This document shows, piece after piece, positions 56,411 through 63,775 of a stretch of DNA of 64,000 nucleotides. The notes below the pieces were generated by a model. The model did no database searches. It was not told the origin of the DNA and saw only the letters and a program-made list of their open reading frames with translations. Both the position numbers and the translations under genes were made by a program. Every line of letters starts with the position of its first letter. Within the stretch, counting starts at the first letter, position 1. The DNA comes from Clostridia bacterium (GTDB lineage: Bacteria > Bacillota > DSM-521 > Neomoorellales > SLTJ01), in NCBI GenBank assembly GCA_004347685.1, contig SLTJ01000026.1:1-64000 (forward strand), given 5' to 3'.

Positions 56411-58012
56411 ATGCCCGGGATACCGCGATCACTAATAGAGACTATCCAGGAACGTTTGCCTTTCCCGGCCACCTGGGAGCCGGAGAAAACCCGCTTAGAG
56501 ACCTGGACTTCGGGCCGGAAGGTGTGGAAGGTAAGCTGGCAGGCTGCCGCCGGTGGCAGCCAGGTGCATCTGTGGACCGACGTGGATGCTGCCACCGAAG
56601 AGATCATCGGCCTGACGCAGTTTGGTGAGGGAGAGGGCGTGACCGCGCCGCCCAGGGGCCGCTGTACCCGGGAGGAAGCCCTGGCCCAGGCACGGGAGAC
56701 TCTCACCCGGGTGTACCCGGCTAAAGCGCTCCAGGTGGAGCTGGCCGGAGCCGCGACGGGCGATGATGGCTACCGCTTCTTCTTCCGCCGCCTGGTCAAC
56801 GGCATCCCTTTCGACCCTGACGGCTTCGAGGTCACCGTAGAGGGGACCAGCGGCCTGGTGCGAGAGGTACAACTGGAGTGGAGTAATACTGTTTTTCCCT
56901 CACCGGACAACATCATCACCCTCGAGGAAGCCAGCCAGTGTTTCCTGGAACGGTTCCCCCTGCAGCTTATGTATTGCGTGCCGGTAAAGATGGGCGTGCG
57001 CAGCATGGGCTTAGATGATAACGACGAATTGGAAATCCAATGGTCGCCCCACCCCCTGCCGGGCGAACGTAGCCGCCGGGCCTTGCGGGTATATGCGCCG
57101 GCGTACAGTTTCCTGTTCAGCCAGGAGCCCTTCTGGCAGCTTGACGCTTTCACCGGCCGGTTGATTGACACCGGCGGCCGGCCCGTAGACCACGCGGCCA
57201 TTAAGCGCCGCCTGCTCCACCCGGCAAAGGGAGTGCCGGCCAACCCAAAGGCTAAGAAGAAACTGAACCGGGAGGAGGCTCTCCGCCGGGTGCAGCCTGT
57301 CCTGGACTTCCTGGGGGGAGAATACGAGGTCGTTAAGGCCCAGAAAACCAGAATGTCCGGCGACCAGAACGAGATTTGGGAACTGCAACTGGCCGGCGAA
57401 GCAGGGGACGTACAGGTCCGCCTGGATCGCCTCACCGGGGAGATATGGTCTCTGGAAAATTGTGCTAACCAGGCCCCGGAAAATATCTCCTCGCCCCCGG
57501 CCGTCTCCAGGATGCAGGCTGCGGCCCGCCGGCTCCTGGAACTCTGCCTGCCGGAGCGCTACGCGCAGCTGGTAGCCGCGGATTATGTCCTGCCAGAAGA
57601 CTACCGGGAATTCCTGTACGGCTTCCGCCCCTCGCCGGGCGAAGCCTGGGGCCAGGCCTTTACCTTCGTGGAAACGGTAAATGGCCTCCCGGTGACCAAT
57701 AACCTGGCCACCGTTATCCTGGCGGGTCATACCGGGCAGATCCAGTCATTTGGCTTCTCCCGGGTACCGGAAGGTACAGAGTTTCCCGACCCGGACACGG
57801 CCATGCCGCCGGAAGCAGCCGTCCGGCGCTACCTGGAAGCCACGGGCATCGAGCTGGCCTATGTGCGCGACTGGTGGGGAGAGCCCGGGGAGCCCCCGGC
57901 GGCCCGCCTGGTCTACCGCGTCAAACCCTCCCCTTCACGGAACTTTTCCATCTTTGAGCCATCCAATATCCTGTTTCTTGATGCCTGCACGGGCGAGCCC
58001 ATAAAACTTTAA
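56411..58012 (+). CDS. YcdB/YcdC-repeat (PepSY-like) protein
   Basis: 533 residues without signal peptide. Repeated units of the type TREEALAQARETLTRVYP, LEEASQCFLERFPLQLMYC, LNREEALRRVQPVLDFLGGE and aromatic strands such as YRFFFRRLVNGIPFDPDGFE and WGQAFTFVETVNGLPVTNN match the YcdB/YcdC domain, related to PepSY. Such domains are usually exported; here no leader is seen, so it may be cytoplasmic. Start ATG behind AAGGAGG. Second gene of a two-gene operon. Confidence 0.78.
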   Translation: MPGIPRSLIETIQERLPFPATWEPEKTRLETWTSGRKVWKVSWQAAAGGSQVHLWTDVDAATEEIIGLTQFGEGEGVTAPPRGRCTREEALAQARETLTRVYPAKALQVELAGAATGDDGYRFFFRRLVNGIPFDPDGFEVTVEGTSGLVREVQLEWSNTVFPSPDNIITLEEASQCFLERFPLQLMYCVPVKMGVRSMGLDDNDELEIQWSPHPLPGERSRRALRVYAPAYSFLFSQEPFWQLDAFTGRLIDTGGRPVDHAAIKRRLLHPAKGVPANPKAKKKLNREEALRRVQPVLDFLGGEYEVVKAQKTRMSGDQNEIWELQLAGEAGDVQVRLDRLTGEIWSLENCANQAPENISSPPAVSRMQAAARRLLELCLPERYAQLVAADYVLPEDYREFLYGFRPSPGEAWGQAFTFVETVNGLPVTNNLATVILAGHTGQIQSFGFSRVPEGTEFPDPDTAMPPEAAVRRYLEATGIELAYVRDWWGEPGEPPAARLVYRVKPSPSRNFSIFEPSNILFLDACTGEPIKL

Positions 58013-58358
58013 TCCCCGCAAAATGCATTTTTAACCTTGGGCGGAACATTACTATCCAGGAAAGCCTGAGTAAGCGCGCCCCTTGGTTGTCACTACGCCA
58101 TTGTGTTTTGTTCTTGGTGGCATTTGTTCGGGCGCTATCCTTTTATAATGCGTTTACAATACGTTGAGCACATAATGCAACACGTACCACCCGGCACCCG
58201 TAAAGACCGGTAACCACCAGTACCACTTCCGGCTGGCTTTGCAGGTCATCCCCGGACCCGAACCCCTTTCCCAGGTACGACATAAGAAAACGCCGGGGCG
58301 CACAGGCGAGGCAGGCTCCTTTACCGCCGTGCAGGCAAAGTATGTTTGCGGCAGCGTG
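58013..58358. other. Intergenic region between the YcdB-like gene and the methyltransferase remnant
   Basis: About 345 bases. It contains only a possible 31-residue membrane peptide on the minus strand (58154-58249). No terminator or repeat was recognised. Confidence 0.4.
58154..58249 (-). CDS. Possible 31-residue single-span peptide
   Basis: ATG 58249 behind GGGTCCGGGG starts a short frame with WYWWLPVFTGAGWYVLHYVL, one aromatic membrane span. No homologue recognised; only length, hydrophobicity and a moderate ribosome binding site support it. Confidence 0.2.
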   Translation of the reverse strand: MTCKASRKWYWWLPVFTGAGWYVLHYVLNVL

Positions 58359-58860
58359 TTAAAGGATTTTTGGCAGTTCATAGAATCTTTTCCTTATCCC
58401 TTCGACATACTGGGGATTTATCTCGATCATGATAAAATTACGGCCCAGGGCCCAGGCCGCATAGCCGGTAGCTCCCACCCCGGCCACCGGGTCCAGGGTT
58501 GGGCATGGGATTCGTCTTCAAGAGGACGTCGTTAAGTATCCAGTACCCAAGGTCTTGCACAATCTTGCCGATCCGGAAAATACTGTGGTAGGTGGCGATA
58601 ACCCAGAGGGTGGCCCGGGGCTTCATCACTCTCTTGACTTCTTCCAGCAGCCGGCCAATGAATGCATCGTACTCGGCGAAGGAGCCGAACTTGTCCCAGT
58701 CATCCCCTACGCCTTCCACCACCGTCTTGACCGTCCATCTCCTCAGTTCTTTCTTGGGCAACTGGAGAAAATATGGCGGGTCCGTAAAGACCATATCCAC
58801 CGATGCAGGGGGTAGTTTCCCCAGCACCTCCAGGGCATTGCCCAGGATTACCCTGTTCAA
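58359..58860 (-). pseudogene. Decayed CcrM/HinfI-like DNA methyltransferase
   Basis: From TTG 58860: VILGNALEVLGKLPPASVDM, then catalytic motif IV DPPY (FTDPPYFLQLPKKELRRWTV) and WVIATYHSIFRIGKIVQDLG with WILNDVLLKTNPMPN, as in beta-class GANTC methyltransferases. After NPMPN the frame shifts; in another frame the last part DPVAGVGATGYAAWALGRNF (SAM motif I) and IMIEINPQYVEGIRKRFYEL runs to a stop at 58359. About 100 residues including the target-recognition part are missing. A functional enzyme is not possible. Confidence 0.78.
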
Positions 58861-59182
58861 TACCTCGGGAAGGAATAACCCTCCCTGCGCTGGTCATCCA
58901 CCAAAACGAGTTCTGTTGTGGCACCGCCGGACACCTGGCTCGCTGACATGGATTTCACTTTTACCTCTGTTCCCGGGCAGACCTTCAACCGCCTCCGGCA
59001 TCACCGCCATACATTATAACCGCTGTCCTGCCTCCAGGCCATACCCGGCTAGCCTTACCGGGCAGCGACCGGGACAGTGCACGCTGTGCCCTCTACCCGG
59101 CGGCCAGTTTTTCTCGCCCTTGCACATTTTTCAGGCCCCGGGCATATACCGGATCAAGGAAATAATGGGGGGAGGGTCCCGC
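58861..59182. other. Intergenic region before the LysM gene
   Basis: About 320 bases; a long rightward frame spans it in phase with the LysM protein but is antisense to the methyltransferase remnant and lacks a ribosome binding site. Nothing else recognised. Confidence 0.4.
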
Positions 59183-59512
59183 GTGCACTACCTGCTGCAG
59201 CCTAATGAGAACCTGGAGGTGGTGGCCTTTCGCTTTGGCGCGCGCCTGGAAGAGTTGCGGGCGGCCAACCCGGTGCTGCCGGGCGGAGAGGCCTACCCGG
59301 GCATGATTATCGAGGTACCGGGGTACCGGCAGCCGGACCTGCCGCCGGAAGGTTATATCCCCTATGTGGTGCAGCCGGGAGACACCCTGTTCCGCATCTC
59401 CCGGCGGTTCAACATTGACCTGGACCGGCTGGTGACTCAGAACCCGCAAATCGTCAACCCGGACCTCATCTGGCCCGGGCAGATCATCTACCTCATTTAT
59501 CTGGGGTATTAG
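59183..59512 (+). CDS. Two-LysM-domain protein
   Basis: 109 residues made of two LysM units: HYLLQPNENLEVVAFRFGAR (1-50) and YVVQPGDTLFRISRRFNIDL (about 63-108) with NPDLIWPGQIIYLI. LysM binds peptidoglycan or chitin-like glycans. There is no evident signal peptide, which is common for such small clostridial LysM proteins (SafA-like). GTG 59183 follows GGGGGGAGGG. The 218 bases 59295-59512 recur at 60370-60587. Confidence 0.82.
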   Translation: MHYLLQPNENLEVVAFRFGARLEELRAANPVLPGGEAYPGMIIEVPGYRQPDLPPEGYIPYVVQPGDTLFRISRRFNIDLDRLVTQNPQIVNPDLIWPGQIIYLIYLGY

Positions 59513-59666
59513 CCCGGATCGTCCCAGCCAAGGGGGCATACTCGGACCCAACCCCCGGCCTATTTAGTTAAGAGAGGCAAGCTCAGGCTTTGCCTTCTTC
59601 CGTGCCAACTCCCATTCGGATAAAAGAGAAAACAGCCGCGAGAACTAGCACCCAAACGACGCAAAA

Positions 59667-59703
59667 AGTATGATTGACAGTATGAATGTAAGTATGATAC
59701 CAT
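59667..59703 (+). promoter_or_regulatory. Promoter and 12-base-period operator of the MazEF-type pair
   Basis: TTGACA lies at 59674-59679 with TACCAT at 59698-59703 after 18 bases. AGTATGA is repeated at 59667, 59679 and 59691, exactly 12 bases apart, covering -35, spacer and -10. Tandem half-sites with regular spacing suit a ribbon-helix-helix repressor such as the antitoxin encoded next. Confidence 0.72.
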
Positions 59704-59720
59704 CGTATGGGGGTGATCGT

Positions 59721-59963
59721 GTGCCAGGTGTTGCGAAATTCACCATCAGTCTTCCCGAGGAACTGGCCAGGTTTTTGGATGAATGCGCTAAACGCTGGGC
59801 GACGAATAGGAGCGGCGCAGTCCAAAGGCTGATTCAGCGGCAAAAGGAAGGGGAAATCGCCGAGTTAATGGCGGAAGGCTACCGGGTAATGGGTGAAGAA
59901 AACAGGCGCGAAACCGAGGAAAGCCTCCCAGCCCAGGCAGAGGTAGTTCTCCATGACCTGTAA
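59721..59963 (+). CDS. Ribbon-helix-helix antitoxin of a MazEF-type pair
   Basis: 80 residues: VAKFTISLPEELARFLDECA and RWATNRSGAVQRLIQRQKEG form the RHH domain, followed by an acidic tail. GTG 59721 is chosen behind GGGGGTGATC. It overlaps mazF by 11 bases. The 12-base-period repeats in the promoter are the likely autoregulatory sites. Confidence 0.88.
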   Translation: MPGVAKFTISLPEELARFLDECAKRWATNRSGAVQRLIQRQKEGEIAELMAEGYRVMGEENRRETEESLPAQAEVVLHDL

Positions 59964-60297
59964 ACGCGGGGATATTTATCTTGTCGATTGGTCGCCGGGG
60001 CGTGGCAGCGAGCAAACAGGAATCCGCCCGGCTTTAATTATCCAGAACGACCTGGGAAACAAGTTCAGCCCCACAGTTATCGTCGCCACCATAAGTACCA
60101 AAAGCAAAAAGGCGTATCCTTTTCACGTGATTGTCAACGCAGAGGAAAGTGGCCTGCCAGAAGATAGCATAATTAAACTGGAGCAAATAATGACTATAGA
60201 CAAAGGACGGCTAATAAAAAAAGTCGGCTCTTTGACTGATAAGAAGATGGAAGAAGTTGAAGTTGCGATTCATAGAAGCTTGGGACTAAAATTATAA
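59953..60297 (+). CDS. mazF: MazF/PemK-family endoribonuclease toxin
   Basis: 114 residues: KRGDIYLVDWSPGRGSEQTG with IRPALIIQND, then TVIVATISTKSKKAYPFHV and IKLEQIMTIDKGRLIKKVGS, all MazF landmarks including the conserved R-P and T-S/T pair. It cuts mRNA at short sequences when not bound by the antitoxin. Intact. Codon use is AT-richer than the flanking LysM copies, and the pair lies between two copies of a LysM segment, suggesting insertion. Confidence 0.93.
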   Translation: MTCKRGDIYLVDWSPGRGSEQTGIRPALIIQNDLGNKFSPTVIVATISTKSKKAYPFHVIVNAEESGLPEDSIIKLEQIMTIDKGRLIKKVGSLTDKKMEEVEVAIHRSLGLKL

Positions 60298-60306
60298 AGA
60301 CTTCCC

Positions 60307-60329
60307 GGGGCGAAAAGCCCCTCTTTTTT
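60307..60329 (+). terminator. Intrinsic terminator of the MazEF-type operon
   Basis: GGGGC (60307-60311), GAAAA loop, GCCCC (60317-60321), then CTC... and six T to 60329. Ten bases after the mazF stop. Confidence 0.8.
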
Positions 60330-60369
60330 CTAGCCAACTTCCACCTCTCCCTAACTAAGGGAGAAGTTC

Positions 60370-60587
60370 ACCCGGGCATGATTATCGAGGTACCGGGGTA
60401 CCGGCAGATGGACCAGCCGCCGGAAGGTTATATCCCCTATGTGGTGCAGCCGGGAGATACCCTGTTTCGCATCTCCCGGCGGTTCAACATTGACTTGGAC
60501 CGGCTGGTGGCCCAGGACCCGCAGATCGTCCACCCGGACCTCATCTGGCCCGGGCAGATCATCTACCTGATCTACCTGGGGTACTGA
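60370..60587 (+). pseudogene. Second, 5'-truncated copy of the LysM gene
   Basis: These 218 bases repeat 59295-59512 with few differences: the same MIIEVPGYRQ linker and second LysM unit, with changes such as QPDLPPEG to QMDQPPEG and TQNPQIVN to AQDPQIVH. The first LysM unit is lacking and there is no ribosome binding site before ATG 60378. It lies just past the mazF terminator. Confidence 0.75.
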
Positions 60588-60594
60588 TGCCCCC

Positions 60595-61335
60595 TTACAC
60601 CTCCACCCACCGCCGCAACAGCCAGGCGGTCAGCTCGAGGGCCAGGGCCGCCAGAACCAGGCTCACCACCACCAGGGCCAGCAAGGGGGTCTCCATGGCC
60701 GGCGTGCCCAGGCTGAGCATCATGTTACCGCTGCCAAAGGCTATGGGTTCAGGCACCGGCAACATTCCGGGAAGGAAGTCCAAGATGTCCAGCAGCCACG
60801 CGCCCAGGCGCTCCATCCCCCAGAGGGTGAGCACGAACCCGGCCATTTGGGTCAACCCGCCGCCCCAGCGCACGGCCCGTTCCACCACGACGGCCAGGAA
60901 GCCCGCCGTGGCCACCGGCAGGGCGCCTGCCAGAAAGGCAAAGTATACGGTCACATAGGCGGTCGTCCAGGGTAAAGGAACGGCCGTACGGGCGACTAGG
61001 AAGTATATGCCGGTCACGGCCGGCAGGGAAATCAAGAACAGCCGGGTTATTACGGCCAGAAGCTTGGCGGCCAGTGTCACTTCTTCCCGCACCGGCAGGC
61101 TGAGTAGCCAGTAGGAAGTATGGTCCGCCCACTCCTCGTTCAGGCCGGCAAAGGAAGCCGCAATGAGCCAGATGGGAATACCCACCATCGGGCCAACTAC
61201 ACCCGGAATAAAGGACCACGACTCACCAAAGTAGATATGGGCCGTTATTTCCCCGGCGGCTACCAGGATGACGATAATGATTAACTCCACCAGGTGCGCC
61301 CGCATTTCCTTCGCGTAAAGCTTCCCCAGTCCCAT
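60595..61335 (-). CDS. ABC permease of the second YtrA-type operon
   Basis: 246 residues with about six membrane helices. LYAKEMRAHLVELIIIVILV is the amphipathic start and LNEEWADHTSYWLLSLPVRE the cytosolic coupling motif. It begins at the last base of the ATPase gene. Third gene of GntR-ATPase-permease. Substrate unknown. Confidence 0.82.
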   Translation of the reverse strand: MGLGKLYAKEMRAHLVELIIIVILVAAGEITAHIYFGESWSFIPGVVGPMVGIPIWLIAASFAGLNEEWADHTSYWLLSLPVREEVTLAAKLLAVITRLFLISLPAVTGIYFLVARTAVPLPWTTAYVTVYFAFLAGALPVATAGFLAVVVERAVRWGGGLTQMAGFVLTLWGMERLGAWLLDILDFLPGMLPVPEPIAFGSGNMMLSLGTPAMETPLLALVVVSLVLAALALELTAWLLRRWVEV

Positions 61336-62027
61336 TACCGGTACTCCTCCCTGAAGATCTGCTCGATGGACTTCCCGTGCCGTTGCCGCAATTCCTCCGC
61401 CTCGCCGGCCAGGAAAATCTCCCCCCGGGAGAGGAACACTACCCGGTCAAAAAGCTTCTCGGCCTCTCCCACCAGGTGGGTGCTGATCACCATGGTTCGG
61501 TCCTCCCGGTAGGCCATAAGCAAGCCCTGGAGGACGCGCTCCCGGGAAGGCGGGTCAATACCTGAGAAGGGTTCGTCCAGGAGCACCAGCCGGGCGTCCC
61601 GGCCCAGGGCCAGCACCAGTTTCAACCGCGCTCTCTGCCCCTTGGAAAGGCTACTCACCGGGGACGCCTGGTCGAGCCCCATGAACTCCAGCAGTTCCCG
61701 GGCCCGGGCAGGCTGGAAGTCCGCAAAGAAATTTTCCTGGAACTTCAGGGCATCGGCCACCCGCATCCAGCGGTAAATATGCTCCACCTCCGGGACAAAG
61801 GCCACCCGGGCCTTGGTAGCCCGCCCGGGAGCCTGGCCCAGCACCCGCACCTCGCCGGACGTAGGATGGCCAACTCCGGCCAGGATACGGAGCAGGGTGG
61901 ACTTACCGCTGCCGTTGGGCCCCAACAATCCCAGTACCCTGCCCTCCTCCACCTGGAGGTCAAGGCCCCGCAATGCCCAAGTACGGCCGTAGCGCTTGCG
62001 CAGGGCCCTCACTTCAATAACGTCCAA
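61335..62027 (-). CDS. ABC transporter ATP-binding protein of the second YtrA-type operon
   Basis: 230 residues: Walker A GPNGSGKST, signature LSKGQRARLKLVLALG, Walker B LVLLDEPFSGIDP and H-loop ISTHL. LRKRYGRTWALRGLDLQVEE and RAKDARLV-type features match the YtrB/CcmA group. Starts two bases after the GntR stop. Confidence 0.92.
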   Translation of the reverse strand: MDVIEVRALRKRYGRTWALRGLDLQVEEGRVLGLLGPNGSGKSTLLRILAGVGHPTSGEVRVLGQAPGRATKARVAFVPEVEHIYRWMRVADALKFQENFFADFQPARARELLEFMGLDQASPVSSLSKGQRARLKLVLALGRDARLVLLDEPFSGIDPPSRERVLQGLLMAYREDRTMVISTHLVGEAEKLFDRVVFLSRGEIFLAGEAEELRQRHGKSIEQIFREEYR

Positions 62028-62029
62028 GT

Positions 62030-62401
62030 TCAGACACCCCTCTCGGCAATCTTTACCCTCTCCTGCAGCGCCGCTAACGCCTCGGCCGGGGAAAAACCGG
62101 CCTCCCCCATCTCGGCCAGGTAGCGCTCCGCCGCCCGCCCGGCCAGTTCCTGCCGCAGCCTGTCTACCAGTTGCGGGTCCTCGCTGAGGAAGGTACCTTC
62201 CCCCCGGCGGGTAAAGGTGAGGCCCCGCCGTTCTAGTTCCTGGTAGGCGTGCTGCACCGTATTGGGGTTCACCTCGAGTTCCAGGGCCGGGTCCCGCAGG
62301 GACGGCAGCCGGGCCCCCGGCGGCAGCTCCCCGCGGGCCACGCGGCGACAGATATTATCCACGATTTGCAGGTAAATGGGGCGGGTCAAATCAAACGGCA
62401 C
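62030..62401 (-). CDS. GntR-family (YtrA-type) transcriptional regulator, second copy
   Basis: 123 residues: FDLTRPIYLQIVDNICRRVA, LPPGARLPSLRDPALELEVN and PNTVQHAYQELERRGLTFTR, GntR winged helix with a short YtrA-type tail. One residue pattern differs from consensus (LRDPALELEVN in place of R-x-LA). It heads a leftward ABC operon and its own promoter carries a 28-base inverted repeat, as expected for autorepression. Confidence 0.9.
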   Translation of the reverse strand: MPFDLTRPIYLQIVDNICRRVARGELPPGARLPSLRDPALELEVNPNTVQHAYQELERRGLTFTRRGEGTFLSEDPQLVDRLRQELAGRAAERYLAEMGEAGFSPAEALAALQERVKIAERGV

Positions 62402-62420
62402 CCTTTACCACATCCTTTTA

Positions 62421-62465
62421 GTAGTGCACTATATGTATAGTACACTACACCAATAAAAATGTCAA
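62421..62465 (-). promoter_or_regulatory. Promoter and operator of the second GntR-ABC operon
   Basis: On the minus strand TTGACA (62460-62465) and TACTAT (62437-62442) are 17 bases apart. An inverted repeat with 13-base arms (one mismatch) spans 62421-62448: GTAGTGTACTATA and its partner around a two-base centre, covering the -10 box. Confidence 0.85.
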
Positions 62466-62665
62466 GTGGTAACATAGTCGTTTCCGCTCTAGATCTGAAG
62501 TAGCCGAATTTACGCTGGATCCTATGCCTGTGGAGTAAGTTGGCCCGCCCGCGGAACCTGGAAATTGTCCCTTTACCGTGCCACAAACTACCTGCAGCTT
62601 AGTCTGGCCCCATGTGCTATAATGAGCGGCGTAAAGCTCGCCATTTAACATGAGGAGGCCTGATT

Positions 62666-63694
62666 ATGCGTCTTAAGAGTTTGGGCAGGGCCCTGGCGTT
62701 GCTCCTGGCTGTGCTTATACTGGCCACGGCGGTACCGGCTCTGGCCGCGCCCGCGGACAACGTTCCTACCCGCATCTGGATCAACCCCCGGGAAGTGGAC
62801 AAGCAGGAACTGGTACCCCTGGACATGGTAACCACGGCCCTGAAGGCCAACCCGGACCTGGAGGCAGAACTGAACTACCTGTACTACATTGACGGCGAGT
62901 GGTACATCCCGGTCTGGGCCCTGGCCGCCGGGCTGGACGCCCAGGTTTCCTGGGATGCCGCCAGGCACCAACTAGTTATTTGGCGGCAGGTGGGCAATAC
63001 CGGGAACCCGGTCAAGAAGGATCCCCGGGACGTGCTGCAGTACTACACTTACTACGACCGCCAGGCACGTGACCAGGTGCTGGTGGTCTCTAATCCCACG
63101 AACAGGCCGGTAACTCTGCAGTTTGCCTCCGCCCAAACCCACGACTTCGTGGTGACCAGGAACGGCCGGACAGTCTGGCAGGCTTCGGCGGGCAAGGATT
63201 TTGCCCAGGTATGGCGCCAGGAAATCCTGGAGCCCGGAGCTTCCCGGGTGTACCGCAGCCGCCTACCGCGCCTGGCGGCCGGCACCTACCAGGTAAAGGC
63301 CTACTTCAAGGGCGGCAAAACCACCGGGCCGGTGGCCAGCACTACCTTGAAAATTGACCGCTGGCAGAGCCCTCTGTACTACGGCCTGAGCTACGGGGAC
63401 GGCCGACTGCGCTTCAGCATTGAGAACCCCACGGGCGAAACCGTGCGACAGGTATACTCTACCGCGGCCACCTTCGATATTGAGGTGCAGGGAGATAACG
63501 CCTATACTTGGCGCTATTCAGACGGCAAGACCTACAGGCCCTGGCTGCACGTGAATGAAATGGGGCCGGGAGCTGCTTCCTACAAGTTCATCTACCTCCC
63601 GGACCTGCCGGCCGGCCGGTACGTGGCCAATGCCTACGACCTGGCGGTTTCCAGCACCCAACCCGTGGCCAGCACAGTTTTCTACGTTTACTAG
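62666..63694 (+). CDS. Exported copper-amine-oxidase-N-like / BsuPI-domain protein
   Basis: 342 residues. Signal peptide (LGRALALLLAVLILATAVPA, cut near ALA-AP), then a stalk-type domain like the N-terminal domain of copper amine oxidases (RIWINPREVDKQELVPLDMV, IDGEWYIPVWALAAGLDA) and a BsuPI-like beta-sandwich (LVVSNPTNRPVTLQFASAQT, VYRSRLPRLAAGTYQVKAYF), part of which seems repeated at the C-terminus. Likely a secreted or wall-bound protein; BsuPI relatives inhibit proteases. A TATAAT stands at 62617-62622. ATG behind GAGGAGG. Confidence 0.82.
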   Translation: MRLKSLGRALALLLAVLILATAVPALAAPADNVPTRIWINPREVDKQELVPLDMVTTALKANPDLEAELNYLYYIDGEWYIPVWALAAGLDAQVSWDAARHQLVIWRQVGNTGNPVKKDPRDVLQYYTYYDRQARDQVLVVSNPTNRPVTLQFASAQTHDFVVTRNGRTVWQASAGKDFAQVWRQEILEPGASRVYRSRLPRLAAGTYQVKAYFKGGKTTGPVASTTLKIDRWQSPLYYGLSYGDGRLRFSIENPTGETVRQVYSTAATFDIEVQGDNAYTWRYSDGKTYRPWLHVNEMGPGAASYKFIYLPDLPAGRYVANAYDLAVSSTQPVASTVFYVY

Positions 63695-63751
63695 ACTGCC
63701 CGGTCTGGATAGCAAGAGAACGGCCCGGGAGCTAATACCGGGCCACAGAAG

Positions 63752-63775
63752 GTGGCGGGGTTTCGGCCCCGCCAT
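63752..63775. terminator. Bidirectional intrinsic terminator
   Basis: TGGCGGGG (63753-63760) and CCCCGCCA (63767-63774) pair around a six-base loop between convergent genes; TTTAAT follows on the plus strand. A second stem, GGCCCGG/CCGGGCC, lies at 63722-63744. Confidence 0.7.

Noticed and set aside
58592-59182. Long N-terminal extension of the LysM protein
   Set aside because: It runs antisense to the methyltransferase remnant; the GTG at 59183 has a far better ribosome binding site and leaves exactly two LysM units.
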